DNA of 64,000 bases from the NCBI GenBank assembly GCA_021292165.1, contig CM037876.1, forward strand, positions 107,222,324-107,286,323, written 5' to 3'. Below the pieces are notes generated by a model that did no database searches, had not been told where the DNA came from, and saw nothing but the letters and a program-made list of their open reading frames with translations. A program made the translations under genes and the position numbers. The stretch comes from Shinisaurus crocodilurus (taxonomy: Eukaryota > Chordata > Lepidosauria > Squamata > Shinisauridae). Below are positions 35,046 through 46,552 of the stretch, piece by piece (the first letter of the stretch is position 1; each line of letters opens with the position of its first letter).

Positions 35046-35569
35046 GACAGAGTTTACCCCTATTTTTTTTCTAGAGGGACAATCACTGTGTCTGAACAAA
35101 CTTTTAATCAGCCTTGCTTTCCCTTTCAAAATGATACTGTGCTGTGTAACAGTAATTCTGCTCATTTGAGGGGAAATTAAATATAAACTGACTACAGAGA
35201 AAAATCCTATGATAACCTGCTACTACTGAGTTTAAATGGGACTTACACCCTAGAAAGTAAGGATGCTTAGTATCATAGCAACAGCATTTATTTACGTAAC
35301 ATTTCCATTATGAAAACCCAAATTTCTATCTAAGAAATTAGTATAACCCGTGCGGTGCTTGCCTTCATAATGCTTCTGCTCATGACAAAATGTTAGCTCA
35401 TTGCATCCCGACAAAACTTCAGGTTTAAATATTTTTATACTACCTATCCAAACAAGCTGCTGTTGACTAAGCCATGAAAGCCCCACTCATTTATTCAAGC
35501 ATTTCTAGACTGCTTTCCCAGGGATTCAAAGCAGCTTACAAAAATAGAAGTACATAAAATTAAAATCAA

Positions 35570-35632
35570 AGTATTTATTTATTTATTTATTGTATTTCTA
35601 AATCGCCCATCTAGCTGGTAACCTGGGTGATG
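35570..35632 (-). repeat. (ATTT)n and LINE-type tail, split by an LTR
   Basis: The TTTA run and AATCGCCCATCTAGCTGG match the tail family at 5790. The tail continues after the LTR, at about 36453-36530 (AATATAAAATGAAACAAAAC and CCTAACCCACCCC). Confidence 0.7.
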
Positions 35633-35637
35633 TACAA

Positions 35638-36452
35638 TGTGGAGAAAGCCTGAGCACACACACCCAGTGATATGAACTCTGACACAGTTTCCCCTAGGTA
35701 ACCACACATAGTTTTCCCTTGACAACCCCTGTCTGCACCGGAGAGGCAAGTCTGGCCAGACAGGTAATATGTGACTCCATCACAGATCCTCAATGGGGCA
35801 CATCTGCCCGAATCCACAAGAGAAGCATGGACCATCAGGAAGTGCAGGGCAGTCTCAAAGAGCTGCTAAGTATTCCCAGGGGGCATGATAAGCCCAAAGG
35901 CGCCACCTGTTCCCAGGCAGGAATAAGCTCACCTGATTGCAAAGGGGCAGGAATAAGCCCACGTGATCACCAAGGGCGGGGAGGGGGTGTGCGGGGTAGA
36001 AAACCCCTCTGCCAGCTCCACTCTGGTTGTTGGGAACACGGGCGGGCTGACACCTTCCAACGCCAGCCCCGGCTGGGTCAAGTAGTTCTCTTCCCCGAGC
36101 ACGGACAGGATTCGGAGTCAGGCTAGGCAACCGAGAGGCTGGACGGCGTAGAGTCTTTGGTGCAAGGTAACTCATTGCTGCAGTACGCTAGCCTGGGAAC
36201 CAAGTAATTCAGTCATATGAGGTCACGACCAGGTCTTGTTGATGTTATAGTATTCCTAGAAGTCTATTAGTTCCGCTCCATTAACCTTGTAGTAAATAAA
36301 GCAGCTATTCTTTGATGCAAATGGACTCCTGTGCTTTTTAGGTCGCGGCTGAGTTTAAATTGGTTTAAATTGCTTGACGGGCTATATCTCAGTGCCGGTT
36401 AACCCGTTAAGTGCCGAACTCACGCAGAAGACCCAGTTGCTGGTCTTCCACA
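35638..36452 (+). mobile_element. Solo LTR of an endogenous retrovirus-like element, copy 1
   Basis: The 815-bp unit begins TGTGGAGAAAG and ends CTTCCACA, with short inverted ends TGTGGA/TCCACA. TACAA flanks both sides exactly (35633-35637 and 36453-36457). AATAAA lies at 36295-36300. It splits a LINE tail. No internal genes or second LTR remain, so it is a recombination product. The GC-rich middle, with AAAACCCCTCTGCCAGCTCC, is shared with the inverted copy at 55496. Confidence 0.9.
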
Positions 36453-36639
36453 TACAATATAAAATGAAACAAAACAGAATAAAATACACTTAAAAACAGT
36501 ATAAAAATTTAAAATCCTAACCCACCCCATAAAATAAAAGTACACATAAAAATAGTTATACAAATCAGCCATTTGGTACATTGTGGTGGGGCAGCCCTAA
36601 TGTGTTGGGACCCATTCAGAAAACCATCACCCCATGATA

Positions 36640-37900
36640 AGGATAAGGGTAGTAGTAAATGTCTCTTTACAACAAGGTGTGGAGGGGAAGTGGTGAGAAC
36701 TTTGTTTAAAAAACCACTCCCTGAACCCCAGCATATTGGATAATTTCCGGACAGTCTCCAGTATTCCATTTCTGGGCAAGGTTTTGGAGCTTGTGGTGGC
36801 GACTCAGCTACAACGGTTTCTGTATGAGGTGCATTATCTAGATCCATTTCAATCTGACTTCAGGCCTGGTTGAAATGGATCTGCTTAGATCTCCTCCGTG
36901 GATGATCTACACCGGGAACAGGGGGAGTGTGTCCTTGTTGGTTCTGCTGGACCTCTCGGTATCTTTCAAAACTATTGACCATGGTTTCTTTCTGAAATGG
37001 GATTTGGAGGCACTCTTTCACATTTGTTTCTTGAAGGGGTAATTTCAGAGGGTGGTGCTTGGGACTCATGTTTGATGCCATGGCCATTGGCCTATGGTGT
37101 CCCCCAGGGTTCCATCTTGTCCCCCATGCTATTTAACATATACATGAAACCGCTGGGAGAGGTTGTCTGGAGTTTTGGGATTCAGTGCCACCAGTATGCT
37201 GTTTACACCCAACTTTATATCTCCTTTCCATCTAAATCCAAAGAAGTTGTTCAAGTTCTGAATTGTTGTCTGATGTTAGTAATGGAACAGTGAACAAATT
37301 GGAGCTTAATCCAGACAAGACAGAGGTGGTGCTGGTCAGTCAAAAGGAAAACCAGGTAATAAGGATTCAACCCATACTGGATGGAGATACACTCCCCTTG
37401 CAGACTCCAGTTTGCAGTTTGGATGTACTCCTGGATTAGGCCCTGAACATGGATGTCCAGGTTAAAGCAATGGCCAGGAGTGTGTCTTTACAGCTAAATT
37501 TAGTGTGCCAACTGCCTTTATTTCTGGAAATGTCACATCACCATGCTGACACATGACTTTGTTACATCCTGTAATGCTCTACATGGGGCTGCCTTTGAAA
37601 GGTGTCTGGAAACTTCAGCTGGTCCATAATGCTGCAGCCAGACTATTGACCAAGGCTGTTTATAGGAAGCATGTAAGTAACACCCTTATTACAATGACTT
37701 CACTGACTACTGGTCCATTTCTGGGCACAATTCAAAGTGCTGGTTATAAAGCCTATAAAGCCCTGCGTGACTTAGGACCAGGCTATTTGAAAGACCACAT
37801 TCTCCCTTATGAGCCTGCCTGGATAAGATCCTCTGGAGTGACTCTTCTCTCTCTCCCACCGCCATTGGAGTCACATTTGGCAGGAATGCAATAATAAATA
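36640..37900 (+). mobile_element. L2-like LINE, plus strand, decayed
   Basis: In broken frames I read NIPFLGKVLE (about 36755), PFQSDFRPG (36845), the motif YGVPQGSILSPMLFNIYM (about 37095), HQYAVYTQLYI (37190, where the catalytic YADD is changed to YAVY), PDKTEVVLV and MGLPLKGVWKLQLV (37570), then AAARLL and PGYLKDHILPY. Several stops interrupt it. Confidence 0.85.
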
Positions 37901-38110
37901 AAGAGAAATACAGAAATAAATAGAGAAATGCAGACATTTACAAAGCTGTGTAAATCTACCCACCATCTTACTCTATCCAAGAGATTACATCCTGAGTACA
38001 CTGGTTCAGAGTTGCTAAATGTATGTACGGTATTAAGTGGCTCACTAAATAAACTTCCAAGATTACCGTATTTATAAATGAAACAATAACATATACTGAA
38101 TGTTCTTTCT

Positions 38111-38346
38111 TTTTATTTTATTTATTTATTATATTTATACCCCACCTTTTTTTCCTGAAAGGCGGCTTACATAATCCTCCTCCTCCTCTCCATTTTATCC
38201 TCACAACAACCCTGTGAGGTAGGTTAGGCTGAGAGTCAGTGACTGGCCCAAAGTCACCCAGCGAGTTTCATGGCCGAGCGGGGACTAGAAACTGGACCTC
38301 CCGACTCCCAGTCCAACACTCTCACCACTACGCCACACTGGCTCTT
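38111..38346 (-). mobile_element. Sauria-type SINE, near full length
   Basis: Inverted copy: tail TTTATTTATTATATTTATAC first, then CCTCACAACAACCCTGTGAG, CAAAGTCACCCAGCGAG and the tRNA-like head ending ACTACGCCACACTGGCTC. Confidence 0.92.
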
Positions 38347-39211
38347 TCTAGATTCTAAGCACTATACATACTAAAATTATTTTCTCTGCAACTATGAAAG
38401 TTACGGTAGTTCCATTCCCTAAAATGTAACATGAAATTTATGATGCCTAGGCTGCCAGATGTCAAATGCTAAAATACCATCATATCTTTTTTAAACTATC
38501 CATTTTAAAATATTGAAACCATGTAATTAGATGCCAAATATTGATATAAACTATTTACTGCATATTTCAATCCCAATCTGTTTGGGATTTCACCATCTTC
38601 CTTCCTTTGATGTCATCCACAAACTTGGTTACCTCTCTCCATTCATTCATTCATTCAACTTACATTCCACACCTTCCACACAGAACTGCTCCCAGCATAG
38701 CTTTGAAAAGGACATTAAAAAATCAGTCACAAAATCACTTGAACAGCAGATACAACATAAATATCTAAATAAGACAGAGCAAATAAAGCCAACTTATCCA
38801 ATGGATTAAACAGTTTTAAAAATCAGGGAGAATAGAATGGTCTTTGCTTGGCTGAAATGACAACCTGAAATGATAACGTAAGCATACTTGGGGAGAGCAT
38901 TCCAAAGTTGGAGTGCCACCACCAAAAAGGCTCTCTATCTGGTCACTACTACCCACCTTACTTCAGAAGATGGGAGCATCCAGAGGAGAACCTCAGCTGA
39001 TGATCGGGCGGACTGGTGCAAGTGAAGACATTCCAACAAATACCTGGGCCCTATTCTGTATAGCGGGAGTCCCTAACCTTTTTGGACTTGCGGGCACATT
39101 TGGAAATTTGATGAACTGCTGCGTGCACCACCACAAAATGACTCCCATGGAGGATGTGGCTAGACACATAATGGTTGCCATGGGGCCATTAGTTCTTTTG
39201 ACTGGCTAGCT

Positions 39212-39342
39212 CAGGGCTCTCCAACCCTGGGTCCCCAGATGTTGCTGGACTACAGCTCCCAGAATCCCCTGCCCTTAGCCATGTTGGCTGGGTATGCTGG
39301 GAGCTACAGCAACATCTGGGGACCCAAGGTTGGAGGGCCCCG
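39212..39342. mobile_element. Palindromic hAT-type MITE, family A
   Basis: It begins CAGGGCTCTCCAACCCTGGG. The right arm carries CATCTGGGGACCCAAGG. The flanks GGCTAGCT and GGCCAGCT match at 7 of 8. Confidence 0.88.
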
Positions 39343-39394
39343 GGCCAGCTCTTTAGACTAGCTCTTTTCACTGGCTAGTCGAAAGAGGTTGTGT

Positions 39395-39690
39395 GGGGGA
39401 GAGAAATAGCAATGCTAGAGGCTGGGAGGAAGCAATGCTAGAGGCGGGAGGAAGAAATAGCGAGGCAAAGGGATAGAGGGGAGAGAAAGATCGAGGCTAG
39501 AGGCTGGGAGGGGAGAGAAACAATGAGGTAAAGAGGTGGCAGGGAGAGAAATAGCAAGGCTAGGGGCTGGGAGGGGAGAGAAAGGAGAAGGGATGGGGAA
39601 GGGAGAGAAATAGCGAGGAAAGGGGTTGGGTGGAGAGAAATAGCAAGACTAGAGGCTGCGAGTGGAGAGAGAGAGAGAGAGCGCAAAGAG
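39395..39690. repeat. Purine-rich minisatellite, unit roughly 35-40 bp
   Basis: About eight diverged units share GGGAGAGAAATAGCAAGG-CTAGAGGCTG. The array ends in a GA run at about 39666. The Leu/Ser/Pro-rich minus-strand frame across it is an artefact of the repeat. Confidence 0.8.
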
Positions 39691-40636
39691 GAAAGGGGTG
39701 TGTGGATGGAAGAAGATTGGGTGGGGCCAGGAAGGGACTCTTTCGGTCTTCCTGCTCACCTGATCACTAGCAGGTTCAGGAACAGGAAGGAGAACCTGGT
39801 GCTCTAACATTTGTCAAGGTTTTTTTAAATTAAAAATGAATTTTTGAAGGGGGCAAGGAGTGGAGAGCTTTATGGGCACCCATGGGTGCCTTGTTGGGGA
39901 CTCGTGACTGTATAGGGATTTAAAAGTAAGCAACAGCACTTTGAATTGGGCTTATAAATGCACTGGGACCAGTGAAGCTATTTCAATACAGATGAAATAT
40001 GTTCCCAATATCCAGTCCCAGTTAACACCTTGGCAGCAGTATTTTGAATTAACTACAGTTCCCAAACCATCTGCAAATGCAGCCCAGGGTGCAGTCCATT
40101 AATCCAACCTGGAGGTTACCAGGGCATGGAGAACTATGTCCAGGCTCTCGCTGTCCAGGAGGGTCCACAGCTGATGCACCAAGCTGGTGAATGATGCTCT
40201 GAGCCCTTGGTTGAGACCACTTGGGCTTCTAGTGCCAAAGCTGGATCTAGGAGCATCCCCCAGACTGTGAACCTGTTCCTTTTAGGGGGAATACAACCCC
40301 ATCTACAATGGATTGAACACCACCTTCCTGCGCAGATAAACCATTCACCCACAGCACTTCTGGCCTGTAAGGATTGAGTTCAGTTTATTGGCACCTCTAC
40401 TGCCTAAATTGATGGATGAACTCAGCATTTTCTTGTAGATGTTAAATAACATGAAGGACAAGATAAGACACTATGGGACCACACAGCATAGATGCCATAG
40501 GGAAAAGCAGTAGTTCCCAATACCACTTTTGCAAATTAGTTCTCTGGGTGGAATGGAACCACTAAGACACCATAAGAGCCTATCCACAGAGATATGGTTG
40601 GTGGCACCAAAAGCCACTGACTGATCCAGGAGAGTT

Positions 40637-41505
40637 CATAGAATCATAGAAAAGTAGAGTTGGAAGGGGCCTACAAGGCCATCGAGTCCAACCCCCTGCT
40701 CAATGCAGGAATCCAGGTCAAAGCATCTCTGACAGATGTCTGTCCAGCCGCACCTTGAATGCCTCCAGACTGGGAGAGCCCACCACCTCCCTAGGTAGTT
40801 GATTCCATTGTCTTATTGCTCTGACAGTCAGGAAATTTTTCCTGATGTTTAGGTGGAATCTAGGTTCCTGTAACTTGAGCCCATTATTCCGTGTCCTGCG
40901 AACTGGGATGAACGAGAAGAGATCTTTGCCCTCCTCTGTGTGACATCCCTTCAAATACTGGAAGAGTGCGATCATATCTCCCCTCAGTCTCCTCTTCTGA
41001 AGGCTAAACATGCCCAGTTCTTTCAGTCTCTCCTCATAGGGCCTTGTTTCCAGTCCCTTTATCATCCTTGTTGCCCTCCTCTGAACCCTCTCCAGTTTGT
41101 CTATGTCCTTCTTAAAGTGAGGTGCCCAGAACTGGATGCAGTACTCAAGATGAGGCCTAACCAGTGCCGAGTAAAGGGGAATTATCACTTCCCGCGATTT
41201 GGAAGCTATACTTCTATTAATACAGCCCAAAATTGCATTTGCCTTCTTTGCAGCCACGTCGCATTGCTGGCTCATATTCAGTTTGTGATCTACCACAATT
41301 CCAAGATCCTTCTCACTTGTAGTATTGTTGAGCCAAGTGTCCCCCATTCTGTAATTCTGCATTTGGTTTCCTCTCCCTAGGTGCAGCACTTGGCATTTAT
41401 CCCTGTTAAATTTCATTCTGTTGTTTTCGGCCCAGCGCTCCAGCCTATCGAGGTCACTTTGAATTTTGTTTCTGTCTTCCAGAGTATTAGCTGTTCCACC
41501 CAACT
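40637..41505 (-). mobile_element. Young 5'-truncated CR1 LINE
   Basis: 869 bp of CR1 3' sequence lies inside an L2-like host whose text resumes on both sides. The 3' end shows the CR1 tail with ATAGAATCATAGA repeats. The coding part is unbroken, in contrast to the old CR1 at 1.9-6.6 kb. Confidence 0.92.
40718..41505 (-). pseudogene. CR1 ORF2 C-terminal fragment, open for about 261 codons
   Basis: The frame covers the end of the reverse transcriptase and the CR1 C-terminal region. Readable landmarks are DLDRLERWAENNRMKFN (thumb-proximal part), CQVLHLGRGN, EKDLGIVVDHKLNMS, IPLYSALVRPHLEYCIQFW, LERVQRRATRMI and WNQLPREVV, with a native stop after HLSEML. It lacks the endonuclease and the catalytic palm motifs, so it cannot act alone. 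Absence of stops shows a recent insertion rather than host use. Confidence 0.9.
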
Positions 41506-41506
41506 T

Positions 41507-41645
41507 AACAGGGTTGCACTCTGCACTTCCTCTCCTAGTATAGGCCAGTCATCAGGGTGACCAAGGCAGCTTCTGTCCCCAAACCAGGCCTGAAACCAAA
41601 ATGAAACGGATCTAGAAACTCTTCCAAGAGTGCCTAGCACTGCCC
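41507..41645 (-). mobile_element. L2-like LINE, continuation after the CR1
   Basis: TAACAGGGTTGCACTC, ATCAGGGTGACCAAGGC and CTTCTGTCCC, then AAGAGTGCCT, match 21112-21260 of the other L2-like copy in the same order. Confidence 0.75.
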
Positions 41646-42214
41646 AGTGCAGTGACCACCTGCCCAGAGGACCAATCCTCTCCCAAGGGTCAGGAACCCC
41701 CCTGAACAGTGGCGTATGGGATGCGGGGGATGAGCGTATTGTCCAAAATCAGCTCCATTCACAGAAGGTGGCTTTGCCTGATTTGGGGCAATTTCTCCCC
41801 CTCCCCACACATCCCCCTGAGTCTCATCCCACACAGTACAGAAGGTTCCCCCAAGCCTCCAGAGAGATTTTTTGTGGGGCCCCATAGAGCTGGAGGGGGG
41901 AGAGGAAAGTTCCTTTGTGCAAGCTTCCTTCTGCTCACACAACTTAGAATCCAAGCCATTGTGTCCAACAGGTTTAAGAAATGCACAGGCATACAATGTT
42001 GTCTATTCTTGTTATCCCCATATTGCCCCAAGGGAGGAGGTGGGTTAAAGCTAAGACAGACTGCCTAATGACAACCCTGGAATAGCCCGCTGTTATCACG
42101 GGACTGCAGATTAAGCTGACATTAGAAGAGACCTCAAAAGAGATGCAGAGCAGATCACCAGAGGAAGTGAGTCAAGAGCCAGAGACTGCAAATGAAGTGA
42201 AGTCAGAGCAGGTT

Positions 42215-42500
42215 CTCCCTCACAAATGCACACAAACACATGCAGTGGCATGTCACATGCAACAGACACATCACACACAAATACACGCAACAGCACTTCA
42301 TGTGTAAACACACAAAGAAACACGTCACACACAAACATGTAATTATATGCTGTTGTGGTACTTCACATGCAAATAGATACGAACAATGTGCAGGAGCACT
42401 TGACAGGCAAATACAAGCATCGGCATGCAGCAGCATTTAACACACAAGGGTGCAAACACATGCAGTGCTACTTAACACACACAAACGCATGCAAAAATGC
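42215..42500. repeat. Degenerate CA-rich minisatellite
   Basis: Units of about 50-60 bp share ACACACAAACACATGCAG and CAGCACTT. Frames on both strands are Cys/His-rich artefacts. Confidence 0.6.
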
Positions 42501-42867
42501 AAAGTGGCATATCATGTGCGTGACAAACCGGTATGTTTGCACCTCCACCCTGAGAGGTAGGACAGGCTGCAAGACACCCTTGTCTATATTACTGAGGTAG
42601 TGCCACCAACACTCCCATATCCTTTTCTTAATATCCTGCCCACAGGAGAAGACAGGCTTATGGCTTTTCATATATGGAGGAGCATAGGCACATTTTCCAG
42701 AGCTTTCTTTAAACTCCTTAACAACCTGTTAGCGTGTTTGCCAAACAGTCCGGCACATGGGCAGGGCAACTTCCAAACTAGACAGAACAATCAAATCAAC
42801 TCCTGTTTCTAATTCAATTTATTAAAGAACCAAGCAGATAAGAGTTTGAGAAAGTCAGTTGCTTTTA

Positions 42868-42901
42868 AAAACATCTGGGGACCCAAGGTTGGAGAGCCCT
42901 G
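42868..42901. mobile_element. Half of a family A MITE
   Basis: Only the right arm, ACATCTGGGGACCCAAGG through GGAGAGCCCTG, is present. The left arm is missing. Confidence 0.75.
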
Positions 42902-43303
42902 CTCTAGATGCTGTCTGTCCACGTGCAGTGGCTCCTCACAGGGAACAACAACAAACAGTGCCGCTTCACACAGAAGCACAGTCAGTGCAAGATGTCTCTC
43001 TCTCCATACCGTTGCAGCAGCTTCCCATCCCATCCACTGCTTCCAGTGCTGTGGCATGCTCCCCGCAATTTTTTTCCTTTGGCAGGCAGGTTCCACCCAC
43101 TTTGCCTCAATCTGCCAATCAGACATAGGCTACACGACATGCCCGTAGTTAAATGCTCATTTAACATTGGAAGTTTGAAACCTCGTTGCTTTAGGAATAC
43201 AGAATGAATTTTCACCAAAGCAGCAAAAGTAGTACACCCTTGCAATATTCTTGATTTTATTTTTTACACAATCCTCTTGCTAAGAGGAAAGTTTTAGGGT
43301 ACA

Positions 43304-43528
43304 AGAGCCAGTGTGGTGTAGTGGTTAGAGTGTTGGACTGGGACTCAGGAGACTGGAGTTCTAGTCCCCACTTGGTCATGAAGCTCACTGGGTGACTTTG
43401 GGTCAGTCATTGACTCTCAGCCAGACCTACCTGACAGGGTTGTTGTGAGGATAAAATGGAGAGGAGGAGAACCTTGTAAGCTGCCTTGGGTTCCTTGCAA
43501 GAGGAAAAAAGGTGGGATATAAATGTAA
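43304..43528 (+). mobile_element. Sauria-type SINE, near full length
   Basis: It has head AGAGCCAGTGTGGTGTAGTG, GAGTTCTAGTCCCC as B-box-like text, body CTCACTGGGTGACTTTGGG and GGGTTGTTGTGAGGAT, and tail GGATATAAATGTAATAAT. Confidence 0.92.
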
Positions 43529-43602
43529 TAATAATAATAATAATAATAATAATGTTGTTGTTGTTGTTGTTGTTGTTGTTATTATTATTATTATTATTAT
43601 TT
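43529..43602. repeat. Compound trinucleotide microsatellite
   Basis: (AAT)n passes into (GTT)n and then (ATT)n, grown from the SINE tail. The long Ile/Leu run in the plus-strand frame is an artefact. Confidence 0.95.
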
Positions 43603-43769
43603 TGTGGTAGTCACAAAAAAGGTGGCAAGCACTGTTGCTTGCCCTTCAATGTAAAATATTTAAATGCTGCAACTCGGTCCTTCTTCTTCTGATTTTTCTG
43701 GAACCTTGTCAGTTTATACCGCCCACCAGCAGCTGCTGTCTCTGGCACGGGTGAGTCCCAATGACCAGG

Positions 43770-43960
43770 CCACTCTGCATCCCCACTGCTATCTCCCATC
43801 TGAGATTGAAGGTAACAGCAGGGGCTCCACTGCTGGTGCATGCCAGCAAGGGAATGCCCACTGTTATCTCCAGTCTCAGATCAGAGGTTGCAGTGGGGGG
43901 GATGCCCTCCGAGGAGATCCCTCCAGGGGGCGGGGCTTGGAACCTAAGCCCCACCCCTTG
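43770..43960 (+). repeat. Dispersed GC-rich repeat with internal 84-bp duplication
   Basis: CACTGCTATCTCCCATCTGA recurs about 84 bp later as CACTGTTATCTCCAGTCTCA. A hairpin-like CTGGTGCATGCCAG follows the first. A relative lies inverted at about 9395-9530. Confidence 0.5.
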
Positions 43961-44079
43961 GAGGAGCACCAAGACAAGAGGCTGCCTGGTCCAGACTGAC
44001 ATGCCCTGCAGGTGAGATTAGGTCCACAGCCCGGGAGGTTCTGCATCATCTGGCATAGGAGGAGCAGCACACTTTGCAA

Positions 44080-44765
44080 TGTCTTGTGCAAAACACAAGC
44101 ATTGGGACGCAATGCTAGGATGTCTCATCGGAGATTATCAGTGGTGCCCGTATATGATTTGTGGAGGTTGAAAATATAATTTGGGTACGCACACCCAGTT
44201 CATTATTCATTTGTATATTTATGGGCATAAGAACAGTACACTTTACAGGGTCCTGTGCAGAAAGCGTTGGGCCAGACGTTCTCTATGGGACATTAGCATC
44301 ACAACACTCCCCTGGAAGTGTGGGTGATTAATTTAGGGTGGCAAAAAGCTTATTTTGGAGTACACCCCCCCCCACAAGTTCCTTATTAATTCATGCATAT
44401 ACGGGCAATTATTAGCATGAGGCAGCACGCCTGGCAGCAAATTGCCCCCAAATGATGCTTTGTTCCGGAAGTGAAGCTAAAGTATTTCATAGGGGACAAT
44501 CTCCTCCTAGTGTGGATGTTTCATTTGGGGTGGCGCAAAGCTTATTTTGGGTGAAACATCCCCAGTTCCTGATTTATAAGTGTGGCCTGGGGTCATCCCA
44601 TGTTAAAGCACATACTCGTATATCCCAGTTATTGAGATGTATGATATGGTGTAGCCTAAAGCTTATTTTGGAGTGCAAAACAAATGTGAGCTTTTTTATT
44701 CAGACTGCCCATTCACAATGTTTTGAAGATGAGACCGGGGACTAGGAACCAACATCAGCCTTGTA
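44080..44765 (+). repeat. Degenerate tandem repeat, unit roughly 185-200 bp
   Basis: The landmark AAAGCTTATTTTGG plus GTACACCCCC-AGTTCCTTATT recurs at about 44160, 44343, 44541 and 44655. The first part (AATGTCTTG, AAGCATTGGG, TGTCTCAT, TATATGATTTGTGG) matches 59222-59380 in the same order, so this is a dispersed family. Confidence 0.6.
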
Positions 44766-44995
44766 CAGGCACAGGGGATATTAGGAATGTTCTCCAGGGT
44801 ACACTTTAAAATCACACGGGGCTGATGAGAGACATCAACTAAGATGTCTCCCAAAAACCTTCCAGAACACACAGGCGACAAGTCAATGGGAAAAGATTCC
44901 TGAAGGTCTGAAAAACACCGCCTTACATTGGTAAGCCCCAGTCAAGGGTCAAACAAAAGTCTGTTCCACACGTGCAGCAGAATGAGCTGGGAATG

Positions 44996-46552
44996 GGAGC
45001 TTCCGGGTGAACATGGAGCCTTGAGGTCCAACTGATACAGCGTTCCTGGCCAGAGAAATTCTGACTGGGGAATCTACTTCTGATAAGAAGCTAAGATTTG
45101 ACGTTACCCCCAAAATATCTCGCAGGGTTATAAATCACTTTATGTTTGTCTTTTGGCGGACAGATTGTGGCTGTAACCTGAGGTGGGGGAAAGCGGCGCC
45201 GTATTCAGGAGATCGGCTTTCACTGATCATTAGAGGCGTACGTGTTCTCTTCCAAAATGATGGATAATATCTGGACTGGCCGATTTGGAATCTTTCTACA
45301 GCACAGTAGGAATTATAATTAACTGTAAGTTGAATGTGGGTATATCTGGGAGGCAAAGAAGATAAGAAGTGCTAATTGGAAGGAGGACTATAATTCTTTT
45401 ATGTGCAGTGGAATTTCGGAAGTACAAGGGCAATATGACTTCAGCATTTATGTTGCTCTGGAAAAAGTTGGAAAATAATATTTTAAATAAACTGGAAAGA
45501 AGAATCCAAGGTTGGGATGTAAACTTTGAAGTAGACGTAACAAAAAAAAGACGGGAATTGGACACTACACAGGAGGAGAAAGAAGTAATTAAGGATGTTG
45601 GAGACTTTCCAGAGATTCACAGAGGCGTTGAAGTGTTAACTGGACTGAATTTGTTTAAGGAGAATACTCGGAGAAAAGTTATGACGCAGTTTCTAAAACC
45701 CAAGATGGCGAATGCTGAGATTCACAGAGGCTTTGAAATATGGTTTGGACTGAAGATTCATGAAGCCGGTGAGCAAGATCCCCAGAGTAGGCTTGCTTTG
45801 TTTTTTGTTCAGAATCTGGAATGTAGTTATTATCCTTTTGACAGAGGGAAATATGAGCTTTGTTAAAAAATCTGATTTTGCTTTGACTGGGAAAGGATGA
45901 AGGGCTGTTGTTTATTGAATTATTCAGATAAAGGGATTGCCTATATGAAGAAAAGGGACTGCTTATATGATTGTCCTGGATTTCAAATATAAATGGTGAT
46001 GTAAGAGAAAATATTATTATTATTAAGATATAAGCATATTAGGTCTATTTGGAAATATTTACTTAAAAATGTCTTTTTAATTTTGTGTGGAGTATTTTAC
46101 ATATTGAAGGGGAAGGTTGTGTTTTTTGGAGTTTTGTTGTTGTTGTTATTGTTGTCTTTTACAACTAGAATGATGACTTATGTGCTTCTGTTGTTTTGTT
46201 AGCTGTTACTTATTTTTTAACTTTTAAATTTTTCTTTATAAAAAAAAAAGATATCTTTAAAATTAAAAGTGAAGTGGTTTATGGACAGATAGAAAGAAAC
46301 AAGGAGTAAATGTACTATACTAGAGAGGGATTCTTAATATTCTTAATAATGGGATTTTAAATTGGATTAAAATGTGGTTCTGTTTTTGGTTTGCCGTAAC
46401 TGAATGTGAGGTTTTGTTAACGGAGAATGTTGTAAGAATAACTGTGGTTGCTTAAGCTGTGGAGAAGATTGGAAGTCCTTTTTAATTGTGTATATTGTTT
46501 GTTATATATGTGTTTTTGTGTTTGTATGAAATGAAATAAAAATTCATAAAGA
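44996..46552 (+). mobile_element. 1.56-kb non-autonomous retroposon with 18-bp target duplication
   Basis: CAGAATGAGCTGGGAATG occurs exactly at 44978-44995 and 46553-46570. Between them lie a roughly 440-bp leader starting GGAGCTTCCGGGTG, one open frame (45435-45866), a roughly 690-bp AT-rich 3' part and a tail ATGAAATAAAAATTCATAAA. The long exact duplication and A-rich end point to L1-type target-primed reverse transcription, and a complete-looking 5' end argues against simple truncation. No endonuclease or reverse transcriptase is encoded, so it would depend on a partner LINE. Confidence 0.88.
45435..45866 (+). CDS. Unrecognised 143-codon ORF of the retroposon
   Basis: I do not recognise this protein. 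From the ATG at 45435 it reads 143 codons without a stop; the frame is also open upstream to 45369 but has no ATG there. Residues 8-25 are charged and could form a helix (WKKLENNILNKLERRIQ). A 35-residue internal repeat is visible: EIHRGVEVLTGLNLF at 60-74 and EIHRGFEIWFGLKIH at 95-109, also seen at DNA level (GAGATTCACAGAGGC twice). It is acidic and basic throughout, with no zinc finger or membrane segment. L1 ORF1 has a coiled coil, an RRM and a C-terminal domain; I cannot match these here. It may be a shortened ORF1 relative, a leftover from an internally deleted LINE, or captured sequence. Expression is unknown. Confidence 0.6.
   Translation: MTSAFMLLWKKLENNILNKLERRIQGWDVNFEVDVTKKRRELDTTQEEKEVIKDVGDFPEIHRGVEVLTGLNLFKENTRRKVMTQFLKPKMANAEIHRGFEIWFGLKIHEAGEQDPQSRLALFFVQNLECSYYPFDRGKYELC

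Larger units (their letters stand above)
38820..40636 (-). mobile_element. L2-like LINE, first part, interrupted
   Basis: Its order of words parallels the copy at 20.1-21.2 kb: TTAATCCAACCTGGAGGTTA, GCTGTCCAGGAGGG, CCCCCAGACTGTGAACCTG, TTGTAGATGTTAAATAACAT and ACTGATCCAGGAGAGTT. A family A MITE and a minisatellite lie inside it. It resumes at 41507 after a CR1 insertion. Confidence 0.75.

Noticed and set aside
39395..39690. CRISPR-like or regulatory array
   Set aside because: Units are contiguous and diverged without unique spacers, and the genome is vertebrate; it is a minisatellite.
42111..42600. Cysteine-rich ORFs as a secreted peptide or toxin gene
   Set aside because: They follow the CA/TG-rich minisatellite in both strands and lack a signal peptide and a regular cysteine pattern.
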